From Sulfidibacterium sp964549335 (lineage in GTDB: Bacteria > Bacteroidota > Bacteroidia > Bacteroidales > F082), in assembly GCA_964549335.1 (NCBI GenBank), contig CAZJUQ010000017.1:78329-142328 (forward strand): DNA of 64,000 nt, given 5' to 3'. Each line of letters begins with the position of its first letter. Position 1 is the stretch's first letter. A program made the translations under genes and the position numbers. Shown here piece after piece: positions 35,104 through 44,205 of this stretch. The notes below the pieces were generated by a model. The model was not told the DNA's origin. It did not search any database and worked only from the letters and a program-made list of their open reading frames with translations.

Positions 35104-36873
35104 CTAAAATTCCAGTTCCAGCCTGAATTTCTCTTTAAATTCGTTTAGCTTGGGAAACTGTTTTTGCAACTCTTCGAAACGTTCCCTGTCGGTATATGCC
35201 TCTTTTAGGTCTTTCTTTTTGGCAACCAGGGGTTTGAGTTTTATTTGGTTGTTGTTTAGCTCTTTAATAAGAAAGTTTTTAAGGATGGAAACGTTCAGTA
35301 CGTCGGCCGAAATTATAATGTTGGGTACTTTGTACGAAATAACATTATCGCCTTCGAGTTTTGGTTCGGCTTTGGCTATTGTATTAGTAAAATTGGGCGA
35401 TTTCTTTTTGTATGCCTCCACAAAGTTGTTCCATGCCTTTTCAAGCTGTTCTTGTGTAAAGGGATTGTCAATCACTTCAGCATTTTCGCCCGACTCTTTT
35501 TTCTCTTTACTTCTTTTAATGGCTTCTATCTCCGATTTTATGGAGATATTCCGTATCGGGCGGTTTTTTACGGTTTGATTCTGGGACGTTTTTTTGGAAA
35601 CAGTATTTAAAACAACTTTTTTTCCCTCTTCTGTTCCGGTATGTGCATCCTCGGGTTGGTTGTTTTGTTCTTTGTGATGCTGTTGTGCAGCAGCGGCTTT
35701 GTCAGGAGGGGAACTTTTTTTGTATCCGGTTACACTTTCTTTAACTTGGCCGTTTTCAGTTTTTGATGAATTGCTTTCAACACCTATGGACGAAATAAGT
35801 TGAGTTAAGGCAATTTCAACATGCAGCCGTTTGTTATTGCTGTTTTTGTAACTCAAATCGTATTTGTTGCAAATTTCCAGTGCCTTAAACAGAAATCCGG
35901 TGGAAATTTGTGCTGCTTGGTCACTGTAACGATGAATAACCGAAGGGCTTTTTTGCAAAAGGGGAAGGGTGTTTTTGTTTGAAACAACAAGCAAGTTTCT
36001 GAAATGTTCGGTCAAACCGGTTAAAAATTGTTGTCCGTCGAACCCCCGTTCGTTAATTTCGTTATAAATCAAAAGTGCTTCGGAGATATCGCGCTTTATT
36101 ACGGATGCGGTAATTCTGAAATAAAAATCGTGGTCGAGAATATTCAGATTTTCTATTACATCTTGAAAAGTTATTTTATTTCCGCTGTAGCTTACTATTT
36201 GGTCAAAAGTTGAAAGCGCATCCCTGAGAGCACCGTCCGATTTTTCGGCAATAATATGCAGAGCCTCTTTGTCGGCTTCTATATTTTCGCTTTTGGCAAT
36301 ATATTCCAGGTGTTTGGCAATGTCATTTACCCCTATCCGTTTAAAATCGAATATTTGACACCTTGATAATATGGTTGGAATAATTTTATGTTTTTCGGTG
36401 GTTGCCAAAATAAATTTCGCGTAGGAGGGGGGTTCTTCAAGGGTTTTTAAAAAGGCATTGAAAGCCGCCGTACTCAGCATGTGAACCTCGTCGATGATAT
36501 ATACTTTATAATTTCCTGCTTGCGGCGGAATTCTTACCTGATCCACCAAAGCCCGGATATCTTCAACCGAGTTGTTTGATGCGGCATCAAGTTCGTGAAT
36601 GTTGAAAGAGGCGTTGTTGTTAAATGCATTGCACGATTCGCAATTGTTGCACGGTTCGCCGTCGGCGGTGGGATTCAAACAGTTTATGGTTTTTGCCAAA
36701 ATGCGGGCACAGGTGGTTTTGCCGACACCCCGCGGTCCGGTAAACAGAAACGCCTGAGCAATATGCCCGTTTATTATGGCGCTTTTTAGTGTGGAAGTAA
36801 TAGATTCTTGTCCTACAACCTGTGCAAATGTTGACGGTCTGTATTTTCGTGCCGATACTATGTAGTTTTCCAT
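35104..36873 (-). CDS. dnaX: DNA polymerase III subunit gamma/tau
   Basis: Clamp-loader ATPase of the replicase, 589 aa. Walker A GPRGVGKTT (46-54), zinc module C65/C75/C78/C81 (CNNCESC), Walker B YIIDEVH (125-131), sensor-1 region ILATTEKHKI and SRC box LSRCQIF. The C-terminal part from about 370 is a charged, low-conservation tau-like region with a final DNA-polymerase-binding type domain. It is monocistronic; the -7 element is at 36896-36903. I did not identify a programmed frameshift site with confidence. Confidence 0.97.
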   Translation of the reverse strand: MENYIVSARKYRPSTFAQVVGQESITSTLKSAIINGHIAQAFLFTGPRGVGKTTCARILAKTINCLNPTADGEPCNNCESCNAFNNNASFNIHELDAASNNSVEDIRALVDQVRIPPQAGNYKVYIIDEVHMLSTAAFNAFLKTLEEPPSYAKFILATTEKHKIIPTILSRCQIFDFKRIGVNDIAKHLEYIAKSENIEADKEALHIIAEKSDGALRDALSTFDQIVSYSGNKITFQDVIENLNILDHDFYFRITASVIKRDISEALLIYNEINERGFDGQQFLTGLTEHFRNLLVVSNKNTLPLLQKSPSVIHRYSDQAAQISTGFLFKALEICNKYDLSYKNSNNKRLHVEIALTQLISSIGVESNSSKTENGQVKESVTGYKKSSPPDKAAAAQQHHKEQNNQPEDAHTGTEEGKKVVLNTVSKKTSQNQTVKNRPIRNISIKSEIEAIKRSKEKKESGENAEVIDNPFTQEQLEKAWNNFVEAYKKKSPNFTNTIAKAEPKLEGDNVISYKVPNIIISADVLNVSILKNFLIKELNNNQIKLKPLVAKKKDLKEAYTDRERFEELQKQFPKLNEFKEKFRLELEF

Positions 36874-36895
36874 CTCATACCTGTTTTTAAGATTT

Positions 36896-36903
36896 CAAAA
36901 ATA
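36896..36903 (-). promoter_or_regulatory. -7 promoter element of dnaX
   Basis: Minus strand TATTTTTG, perfect match, 22 nt before the dnaX ATG. Confidence 0.55.
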
Positions 36904-37245
36904 TAAATTCTAATGATGAAATTACACTTAACCGGAGGTAAGATATTCACATATTTTATTACCGGGTTTTTTGTTGTGAAGAAAAACTTTGTAATAAAAT
37001 CAAAAAAAAACAGGGTGCCACTGCAATATAAAATCGCCTGTTGTTTATTTGTTTGGTATCCAGTGCACTGCTATTGCTTTGGTGCGCTTTCCCCAACAAA
37101 AAAATTTGTACGTTAACCTATTTTATTATTTTTGACTTTTCATTTGTGTTGTAAAAACAACCAAATTGTCGATGATATTGTCACATGTGTATAACTAAAT
37201 AAGAGAATTTTAATTCAAAAAAATCACCATTTAAAATTATTAAAC
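36904..37245. other. gene-free divergent spacer
   Basis: 342 nt between dnaX and the secreted thioredoxin-fold gene. A 67-codon frame (36913-37116) has no family resemblance and no start signal, so I do not call it. The only supported element is the rightward promoter at 37105-37134, which leaves a leader of about 105 nt. I see no riboswitch fold. Confidence 0.6.
37105..37134 (+). promoter_or_regulatory. near-consensus promoter with long leader
   Basis: TTTG (37105-37108), 18-nt spacer, TATTTTTG (37127-37134). The ATG is about 112 nt downstream, an unusually long untranslated leader for this window. Confidence 0.65.
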
Positions 37246-38925
37246 ATGAAAAAAACATTATTGTTTATCGGAATAACATTGATATCCGTATTGACGTTCG
37301 GGCAGTCTCAGCGGCTTGTTGTTGCCGAAGAATTTACAAGCGCCACCTGTGGACCTTGTGCTTCGCAAAATCCTGCTTTTGATGCTCTTTTGCAACAAAA
37401 TGCAGGTATCATAACATCAATAAAGTACCATATGAGCTGGCCCATGCCCGGAAACGACCCCATGTATCTGCAAAATCCGGAAGATAACAACGCAAGGAGA
37501 AGTTATTATGGTGTAAATTCGGTGCCTCATGTGTTTTTGGACGGAAATTATTTTTCAGGAATGCCCGTTCAAGTGACACAAAACACCATAAATTCCGCGG
37601 CAGCCATTCCTTCGCCTTTCGAAATGCAGGTTCAGCACAGGCTTTCCCCAAATCACGACAGTATTTATGTAACTACATTGATAAAGGCTACCGATAATGT
37701 AAGCGGCGATTTGGTTGCTCATGTCGTTGTTATTGAAAAACACATTCATTTCAACTCGCCTCCCGGTACTAACGGCGAAAGGGATTTTTATAACGTAATG
37801 AAGAAAATGTTGCCCGACAAAAACGGCACCTCAATTCATTCCACTTTTACTTCAGGCGATTATGTTATTCTGCAAAACAGCTGGTTGCTTGCAAATGTTT
37901 ATGATACCAGCCAGCTTGCCGTTGTTTCGTTTGTGCAAAACGACTTCAACAAGAACATACATCAAGGTGCATTGAGTAGTACCGACCCAATTACCCCTCC
38001 ATATGCCAACGATGCCGAAATATTGAACGTGGGTAATGTAACTTCGAAAAATTGCAGCGGCAAAATCCACCCTTATGTTACAATCCGTAACAATGGCAGC
38101 AATACATTAACCTCTTTACATATTGAGTATTCGGTAAACGAAGGTGAAACCTTTACCTACGATTGGACAGGCAGTCTCGACTTTTTGGAAACCGATGTCA
38201 TCGATTTGGGTGAAATCCAGTTTACGGTTGCCGATACCAACAGTTTGGTTATTAACGGATTAAACCCGAATGGCATTGGCGACGATTACACCCCCAATAA
38301 CGAGTTGTATTATACCTTTTACAGGGCACCGGTACTTTCGGGCACCGTAAATATGTTTATGATACTCGACGACCACCCCGAGGAGACCACATGGCAGTTG
38401 AAAAACTCGTCGGGCGAAATTATTCAGGAGGGCGGACCTTACTCAAATCCGGGAGCAATGGTAATAGAACCTTTGAATATTACACAAAACGATTGTTACG
38501 AAGTGATTGTAAGAGATGCCGGCGGTAACGGAATGTGTTGTGATTTCGGCAACGGTTATTATGCCGTTATTTACGGAAACAATCAAACAGCTTTTGAAGG
38601 CAGTACTTTCGATTCGCTGCAACGGAACGAACTTTCGTACGACGTTGTGGGAATGAACGAATTTAAAGCTTACAGCAATGTAAATATCGGACCAAATCCT
38701 TCAACGGGAATCTTTAACGTTAATTTTATTTTGCAAAAAGATGTTAATGTCTCGCTTGCGGTTTACGATTTTCTCGGAAAAGAGCTTGTAACTGTTGATA
38801 AAGGATTTCAAAACAGAGGCGAAAAGAGATGGAAAGTCGATGTTTCCGCACTTGGCAGAGGAATTTATCTCTTTGAAATGAAATTGGGCGATGAAACATT
38901 TGTTAAGAAAATAGCCGTAGAGTAA
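37246..38925 (+). CDS. T9SS-secreted Omp28-like thioredoxin-fold protein
   Basis: 559 aa. Signal peptide 1-20 (ends FGQ). Residues about 22-125 are a thioredoxin-like domain with the redox motif C35-G-P-C38 and the later cis-proline region NSVPHVFLDG, as in Omp28-related proteins. Residues about 130-260 form a beta domain. From about 265 a CARDB-like segment (HPYVTIRNNGSNTLTSL) and a second beta module with CYEVIVRDAGGNGMCC follow. The last ~75 residues are a T9SS type-A sorting domain (IGPNPSTGIFN ... VKKIAVE). The protein may handle disulfides at the surface or bind ligands; the function of the family is not settled. A terminator follows. Confidence 0.88.
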   Translation: MKKTLLFIGITLISVLTFGQSQRLVVAEEFTSATCGPCASQNPAFDALLQQNAGIITSIKYHMSWPMPGNDPMYLQNPEDNNARRSYYGVNSVPHVFLDGNYFSGMPVQVTQNTINSAAAIPSPFEMQVQHRLSPNHDSIYVTTLIKATDNVSGDLVAHVVVIEKHIHFNSPPGTNGERDFYNVMKKMLPDKNGTSIHSTFTSGDYVILQNSWLLANVYDTSQLAVVSFVQNDFNKNIHQGALSSTDPITPPYANDAEILNVGNVTSKNCSGKIHPYVTIRNNGSNTLTSLHIEYSVNEGETFTYDWTGSLDFLETDVIDLGEIQFTVADTNSLVINGLNPNGIGDDYTPNNELYYTFYRAPVLSGTVNMFMILDDHPEETTWQLKNSSGEIIQEGGPYSNPGAMVIEPLNITQNDCYEVIVRDAGGNGMCCDFGNGYYAVIYGNNQTAFEGSTFDSLQRNELSYDVVGMNEFKAYSNVNIGPNPSTGIFNVNFILQKDVNVSLAVYDFLGKELVTVDKGFQNRGEKRWKVDVSALGRGIYLFEMKLGDETFVKKIAVE

Positions 38926-38953
38926 ATACGAAAAACAGTTGATAAATTACTGA

Positions 38954-38985
38954 AAGCCGTTTCTTTTTTATGAAGCGGCTTTTTT
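38954..38985 (+). terminator. Rho-independent terminator
   Basis: Stem AAGCCGTTTC (38954-38963) / GAAGCGGCTT (38972-38981), 10 bp with one G-T pair, loop of 8 nt, then T run to 38985. Confidence 0.85.
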
Positions 38986-39109
38986 ATTGCCTGTTTTTAA
39001 CAACTGTCATCTTACTTGTTACTTTAACGGAACGAATGAATGGTTTGAACCCGGTTCTGTTTTGACCCCGGTATTGTAAACATCCCGGCGTTTATAAAAT
39101 TTTAAAAAA

Positions 39110-39142
39110 TTGCATTTCCGACTATTTTTAAATATACTTTTG
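39110..39142 (+). promoter_or_regulatory. promoter of the lytic transglycosylase gene
   Basis: TTG at 39110-39112, 22-nt spacer, TACTTTTG (39135-39142), perfect -7; ATG at 39177, 35 nt downstream. Confidence 0.55.
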
Positions 39143-39176
39143 CAGGTTTTAATATTTATAAGCAGAAAGAATAGTT

Positions 39177-40982
39177 ATGAGAAGGTATTATTTGGTTTTG
39201 CCGGTATTGTTGTTTCAAATTTCCTTAATTGCACAAAATACCGTTAATGCCGATAGCGTAAGAGCAGCCGTTGCCGACAGTATTGAGGCACTGAAAGATA
39301 CATCTACCGTTGGAATGACCCAAATAAGCGGATTGGCAGACAGCCTGATGCCTGCTCTCGATTCATCTTTTTGGGCTTTGCAAAGCACACTGCCCGAAGC
39401 TGTTTCGTTTAACGGCAATCTGCTTATAAAAGATTCGAAAGCAATGCGGATGCTCGATAGTTTGACCACTGTAAAATTTTACCGCAAACAATACTTTAAT
39501 ATCGACAGTAACCGGTTAAAAAAAGTCCCGGCATCTCTTGTTTATCCCGACTCGGTTTACGAAAAACGCATTGAGGCTTTGAATATTCAAACACCCATTG
39601 AGCTTACTTATAATAAACAGGTAAAGGCATTCATTGATTTGTATGCAAATAAAAAACGCAAACTTACCGAAAAGGTTTTGGGACTTTCGGAACTCTATTT
39701 TCCAATGATAGAGGAGCTATTGGATAAATATGATATTCCCCTTGAAATAAAATACCTTGCCGTGGTTGAATCGGCTTTAAATCCTGCTGCCGGATCGAGG
39801 GCGGGAGCAAAGGGGTTATGGCAGTTTATGTACGGAACGGGAAAGGTTTACGGACTCAATGTAACCTCCCTTGTCGACGACCGTTACGATCCTTATAAAT
39901 CAACGGTAGCCGCTTGCAAACACCTAAAAGATTTGTACGACATTTACGGCGACTGGTCACTTGTATTGGCTGCCTATAACTCGGGAGCGGGAAATGTAAA
40001 CAGAGCCATACGTTATGCCGGCGGAACGAAAAATTACTGGGCTATATGGCCCTTTTTACCACGCGAAACACGGGGGTATGTGCCCGCATTTATTGCCGTT
40101 AATTATATCATGAACTATTATCCGGAGCATAACCTTTATCCCATGCGTCCCGGTATATTCTTTTACGATGTCGATACCGTTACCGTACACGATGTGCTCT
40201 CTTTCGACCAGCTTACCGAAATGCTCGGAATACCGGGCGATGAACTCAAATTTTTAAATCCCCAATTCAAAAAAGGAATTATCCCCGCAACTGCAGGAAA
40301 AAAATACACACTGCGAATACCGCGTAAATACGTCGCCGACTACCTAAACAACGAAAAAGCATTATACGCCTACAAAACAAAAAAAGGAATAGAGAGGGAT
40401 AAATTGCTTGCCGAAATAAAAAAGGCGAAAAGCCGTAATGTTCATATTGTCCGTTCGGGCGAAAATTTAAGTCTGATAGCCAAACGGTATCATGTTTATG
40501 TAAGTCAGCTCAAACGTTGGAATCATCTTAGAAGTTCGAGGATATATGTGGGGCAAAAATTGATTGTTTATCCCCGTGGCGGCGGCAGCGGAACTTCCAA
40601 AAAATACGCTTCAAAATCAAAACTGCCGGTTAAACGCTCAAAATCGAAAAGCCTGCATACCGTTCGGCGGGGCGAAAACCTCGGGCTGATAGCCAAAAAG
40701 TACAAATGTACCATTACCGACCTCAAAGAGTGGAACAATCTTAAAAAATCGACAATCTATCCGGGACAAAAACTTTATGTTTACAAACCCGAATCAAAAT
40801 CGAAAAATACGGTTAAAGAGGGTAAATATATTTATCATATAGTGAAAAAGGGTGATACCTTGTGGGATATTGCCAAAGAATACGACGGAGTAACCGTTGA
40901 ACAGATAAAAAGGTTAAACCATATAAGAAATTCGCACCGCTTAAAACCGGGACAAAAAATAAAAATCGCTTTTCTCGGTTAA
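39177..40982 (+). CDS. MltD-like lytic transglycosylase with three LysM domains
   Basis: Periplasmic or outer-membrane murein hydrolase, 601 aa. Signal peptide 1-20. The SLT family-1 catalytic domain spans about 165-310: catalytic Glu198 in VVESALNP, then GAKGLWQFM, AAYNSGAGNVNRAI and the Tyr of PAFIAVNYIM. Residues about 330-385 resemble the MltD middle region. Three LysM peptidoglycan-binding repeats follow at about 420-463 (VRSGENLSLIAKRY), 494-537 (VRRGENLGLIAKKY) and 553-597 (VKKGDTLWDIAKEY). It cleaves the MurNAc-GlcNAc bond to make 1,6-anhydro-muropeptides. A DUF4837 lipoprotein gene follows 61 nt later. Confidence 0.95.
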   Translation: MRRYYLVLPVLLFQISLIAQNTVNADSVRAAVADSIEALKDTSTVGMTQISGLADSLMPALDSSFWALQSTLPEAVSFNGNLLIKDSKAMRMLDSLTTVKFYRKQYFNIDSNRLKKVPASLVYPDSVYEKRIEALNIQTPIELTYNKQVKAFIDLYANKKRKLTEKVLGLSELYFPMIEELLDKYDIPLEIKYLAVVESALNPAAGSRAGAKGLWQFMYGTGKVYGLNVTSLVDDRYDPYKSTVAACKHLKDLYDIYGDWSLVLAAYNSGAGNVNRAIRYAGGTKNYWAIWPFLPRETRGYVPAFIAVNYIMNYYPEHNLYPMRPGIFFYDVDTVTVHDVLSFDQLTEMLGIPGDELKFLNPQFKKGIIPATAGKKYTLRIPRKYVADYLNNEKALYAYKTKKGIERDKLLAEIKKAKSRNVHIVRSGENLSLIAKRYHVYVSQLKRWNHLRSSRIYVGQKLIVYPRGGGSGTSKKYASKSKLPVKRSKSKSLHTVRRGENLGLIAKKYKCTITDLKEWNNLKKSTIYPGQKLYVYKPESKSKNTVKEGKYIYHIVKKGDTLWDIAKEYDGVTVEQIKRLNHIRNSHRLKPGQKIKIAFLG

Positions 40983-41043
40983 AAGGTGTTGATTTTCACA
41001 ATAAAAAGTTAAATGTTTGCGTTTTTTCTAAAAACATAAAGCT

Positions 41044-42063
41044 ATGATTCAGAAAAGGTTGTTTCCGGTAATCTTATTGATTGTTTCTACAACGCTTATA
41101 ATATCGTCTTGTAAACAGGAAAAAGAAAAATCGGCCGTAAGCCGTTCCATTGGTAATACTTCCGAAATACTTGTGGTTGTCCAAAACGAGAACCAATGGA
41201 ACGGTAAAATAGGTAAAGCCATACGCGACTATTTCGGAGAGGCTCAATACGGACTGCCGCAAGAGGAACCTCTTTTTAAACTTTCGCACATTACGGTTAA
41301 CAGTTTAAACGATATGTTTAAAAAGCATCGCAACCTCTTAATTGTGGATATCAATCCCAAAGCTGAAAAGGCTAATGTGGAGTTTGTAAAAAACCATTGG
41401 GCAAAACCTCAAAGGGTTTTTAAAATTACCGCCCCTGATGCCGGTGCTTTTATAAAAACATTCGATGCTTATAAAAAACGAATGATGCAAGAATACAATC
41501 AAGCCGAACGTGAGCGGATTTTAACCGTCTTCCGCCCTGACAACGATGTAAAGGTGGTGGAAAAACTCACCAAAAACTTTGGACTGAAAATGATTATTCC
41601 CAAAGGATTTTATGTGGCAAAAGAGAAGCCCGGTTTTATGTGGATACGCAAAGAGGCTGTCTCGTACAGCCAGGGTTTGGTTATTATTTCGGTGCCCTAC
41701 GAAGATACCGCACAATTTTCGCGCAAAAGCATTTTGGCACGTACTGCCGATTATCTTATGAAATATGTTCCCGGACCTACACAAGGTTCGTTTATGTCGG
41801 TTGATATGAAAAATATGCCTCCCAAAGCCACCGTGGTTACCGATTTTTTTACCGACTATGCCGTTGAAATTAGAGGCTTGTGGCGTGTTGAACACGATTT
41901 TATGGGAGGCCCTTTTGTTAGCTATACCTTTTCCGATTGGCGGAAAAACAGGATAATTACCATTTTCGGTTACGTTTATCAGCCGAACAAAGCTAAACGC
42001 AACCTGTTAAAACAGATGGAAGCAATTATCTATTCGGTGAGGTTTTACGACGGTAAGAAATAA
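41044..42063 (+). CDS. DUF4837 family lipoprotein
   Basis: 339-aa lipoprotein: leader ends ISSC with C23 as lipid site. The rest matches DUF4837, an uncharacterised Bacteroidota family: SEILVVVQNENQWNGKIGKAIRDYF at the start (split over residues 40-64), GLPQEEPLF, and the ending KAKRNLLKQMEAIIYSVRF. The family has no assigned function; its place behind a murein hydrolase suggests a cell-envelope role. Converges with the TPR-HTH regulator gene with 80 nt between them and no evident terminator. Confidence 0.9.
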   Translation: MIQKRLFPVILLIVSTTLIISSCKQEKEKSAVSRSIGNTSEILVVVQNENQWNGKIGKAIRDYFGEAQYGLPQEEPLFKLSHITVNSLNDMFKKHRNLLIVDINPKAEKANVEFVKNHWAKPQRVFKITAPDAGAFIKTFDAYKKRMMQEYNQAERERILTVFRPDNDVKVVEKLTKNFGLKMIIPKGFYVAKEKPGFMWIRKEAVSYSQGLVIISVPYEDTAQFSRKSILARTADYLMKYVPGPTQGSFMSVDMKNMPPKATVVTDFFTDYAVEIRGLWRVEHDFMGGPFVSYTFSDWRKNRIITIFGYVYQPNKAKRNLLKQMEAIIYSVRFYDGKK

Positions 42064-42143
42064 CATTTAATACTCTGTTTGTCGTTCTAAAACAAATGAG
42101 ATTTTTGCCGGTCGCAATTCCCGTTGTTTTGTTATCCGGGGGG

Positions 42144-44024
42144 TTATAATTGCAGCAAACTGCAAATATCCCCGCCCTGTTGAATGTTGAGTTTTTTCCG
42201 TAACCGGTTTTTTGCCACCTTTACGCTTTGTGGCGTAATATTCATCATGGTAGCAATTTCTTTGTTGCTGAGTTTCAGTTTAATCAGTGCGCAAAGCCGT
42301 ATGTCGTTGTTGGAGAGCCTTGGTTGTAACTTGACAATGTTTTCGAAAAATCCGTGGTCCACCTCTTCAAAATATTTTTGAAAAAGTTCCCAATCTTTTT
42401 CCGATTTTTGCGATATTTCGAGATTGCGAATAAGGTTTTGTAATTCGTTTTCAGAATAGCCCTCCCTTTTCATTCTTTTCAAATTGGCAAGTATATCCTG
42501 CAATATCCTGTTTTTCTGTATCATATTCAACGAATGTGAAGTTAATTGGCGGGTTTTAACCGACAATTCGTTCTTAAAGTACTGCTCTTTCAATTTCTCT
42601 TTTTCCAGCTCCTTTTCGGTTAAAATACGTTTTTGCTCTTCGATTTTACGTTTGTTTTCCAGCATAAGCTTCTCTTTTTTACGTTTTTCGTGAATGAAAA
42701 AAAGCAAAAGTACAAGCAGTATTATTACAAGTGCTGCCGATACAAGAATGAGAACCAAGAGTTTGTTTTTCAGCGAAACCTGCTCTTTTTCCGATTTAAG
42801 TTTTTCAATTTGAAGGGCATTTTTCTCAGCCTTGTATTTTTCCCTCAGGTTATTTATTGTTTCGAGGTTCTCTCTGTTCAACAGCGTATCTTTTACCTCA
42901 TAACTTTCCAGAAGGTATTTGTAGGCTTTGTTGTACATCTGTTTTTTTGCGTAAATGTCCGACAGGTTGAAAAGTATATCGTAAAGATATAGTTTGCTGC
43001 CTGTTTTTTTTGCGGTTTCCACAGCTTTCAGTCCGTAGTTTTCCGCCTTTTCGAGGTCGTTTAGTTTATTGAAATTTATACTTATATTGTTATACAGATT
43101 GTCCAGTTGCAACGAATCGTGTAATGTTTGAGCAATGTTTAAAGCTTTAAGGTAATAATTGAGAGCTTCGTTCGCTCTATTTTGTTCCGAAAGAATGTTG
43201 GCAATGTTTCCGTAATTGTGTTCAAGCATTCTTATATTATTGTATTTCTCGTTTATTCGAATTGCTTCGAGATATTTGCGTTTGGCTTCTGCGGTATCTC
43301 CCTTTTCGATATATGCACTGCCCATATCGTTGAACAGCATGGCCATTCTTATTGAATCAGAAGTTCTTTTTGCCAGTTCGAGCGATTTGTTAAGGTATTT
43401 TATCGATTGATCGAAGTTTTTAATGCTGCGGTGAAGATTTCCCAATGATTGGTAAACGTTGATTAAAACAGGGATTTTTTCCTTGCCGGGAAGTGAGCGT
43501 GCATACTCCAAAGCCGAAACATAGTTTTGCAACGCCTCTTTGTAATTTCCCAAAGTTCTGTTCAACATGCCCAGATTTCCCAGCGTCTTTGCTATTTTCA
43601 AAGTGTCACCGCTTTTCTTCAATAAGTTCAGGTACTCTTTTAATGTTTCGGTAGCCTGTTCGGGTTTGCCTGCCGCAAAATAAAGATGTGCCGACTCTTC
43701 GAGCAAATACATGCGCCGTTTCTCTGTCAGAGTTTTGTTGTTTTTTAAAATATTACTTAGCAGATTTTGTGTTTCCGAAAACGAAGCGGTTTTATACGCT
43801 TCCCCTATTCGTTTTACCAACAAATTAAAATTTGAACTGTCACGGTAGTTAAGTTGTTCGAAAACAGAACTCTCCTTTAGTATTGTATTTTGTTCGTTTG
43901 AATCGCTGTTTTTACCCTTTTTTTCCATTGTTGAATTGTAATTAGCCGAAATATTTTCACTGAAAAATAGTGTAAAAACAATAAACAAAAGTAAACTTGG
44001 AACTTGTAAAAAATTGAATTTCAT
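42144..44024 (-). CDS. membrane TPR protein with C-terminal LuxR-like HTH
   Basis: 626-aa one-component regulator. Signal/anchor segment about 1-27. Eight or more tetratricopeptide repeats cover about 70-395 (e.g. AKTLGNLGMLNRTLGNYKEA split across 143-162). A membrane helix lies at about 422-445, followed by a long charged coiled coil (about 446-540). Residues about 560-626 hold a LuxR/GerE-type helix-turn-helix: LSNNDIRLCALIKLKLSNKE then IATMMNITPQSVKVAKNRLRKKL. The TPRs should face the periplasm and the HTH the cytosol, so a peptide or protein signal may be relayed to DNA. It is divergent from the repeat-fibre gene, its most obvious target (inference). Confidence 0.9.
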   Translation of the reverse strand: MKFNFLQVPSLLLFIVFTLFFSENISANYNSTMEKKGKNSDSNEQNTILKESSVFEQLNYRDSSNFNLLVKRIGEAYKTASFSETQNLLSNILKNNKTLTEKRRMYLLEESAHLYFAAGKPEQATETLKEYLNLLKKSGDTLKIAKTLGNLGMLNRTLGNYKEALQNYVSALEYARSLPGKEKIPVLINVYQSLGNLHRSIKNFDQSIKYLNKSLELAKRTSDSIRMAMLFNDMGSAYIEKGDTAEAKRKYLEAIRINEKYNNIRMLEHNYGNIANILSEQNRANEALNYYLKALNIAQTLHDSLQLDNLYNNISINFNKLNDLEKAENYGLKAVETAKKTGSKLYLYDILFNLSDIYAKKQMYNKAYKYLLESYEVKDTLLNRENLETINNLREKYKAEKNALQIEKLKSEKEQVSLKNKLLVLILVSAALVIILLVLLLFFIHEKRKKEKLMLENKRKIEEQKRILTEKELEKEKLKEQYFKNELSVKTRQLTSHSLNMIQKNRILQDILANLKRMKREGYSENELQNLIRNLEISQKSEKDWELFQKYFEEVDHGFFENIVKLQPRLSNNDIRLCALIKLKLSNKEIATMMNITPQSVKVAKNRLRKKLNIQQGGDICSLLQL

Positions 44025-44044
44025 AACTGTAACAAATAAAATTG

Positions 44045-44107
44045 GGTTAACATATTTGTTTTGCTAATATATATAATTTTTTTTTAATTGTTACCCATTT
44101 GTTAACC
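44045..44107. promoter_or_regulatory. inverted repeat in the regulator/fibre spacer
   Basis: GGTTAACA (44045-44052) and TGTTAACC (44100-44107) are perfect inverted copies 47 nt apart; each contains the palindrome GTTAAC. They lie in the 181-nt spacer between the two divergent genes and could be operator half-sites for the TPR-HTH regulator. No binding evidence can be read here. Confidence 0.4.
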
Positions 44108-44205
44108 GTTGTTTTATTGACAAACCTCTTTTTAGTAAATAATTTTATGCCACAATTTTCCGGTTGTCCGGAAATTAAAAATTGTCTAACTAAAAATCTT
44201 ACATT

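Noticed and set aside
36913..37116. 67-codon frame in the dnaX spacer
   Set aside because: No start signal, no domain, and its 3' end overlaps the promoter for the downstream gene.
39047..39057. 11-bp palindrome GAACC-C-GGTTC upstream of the transglycosylase promoter
   Set aside because: Short and more than 50 nt upstream of the -33 box; likely chance.
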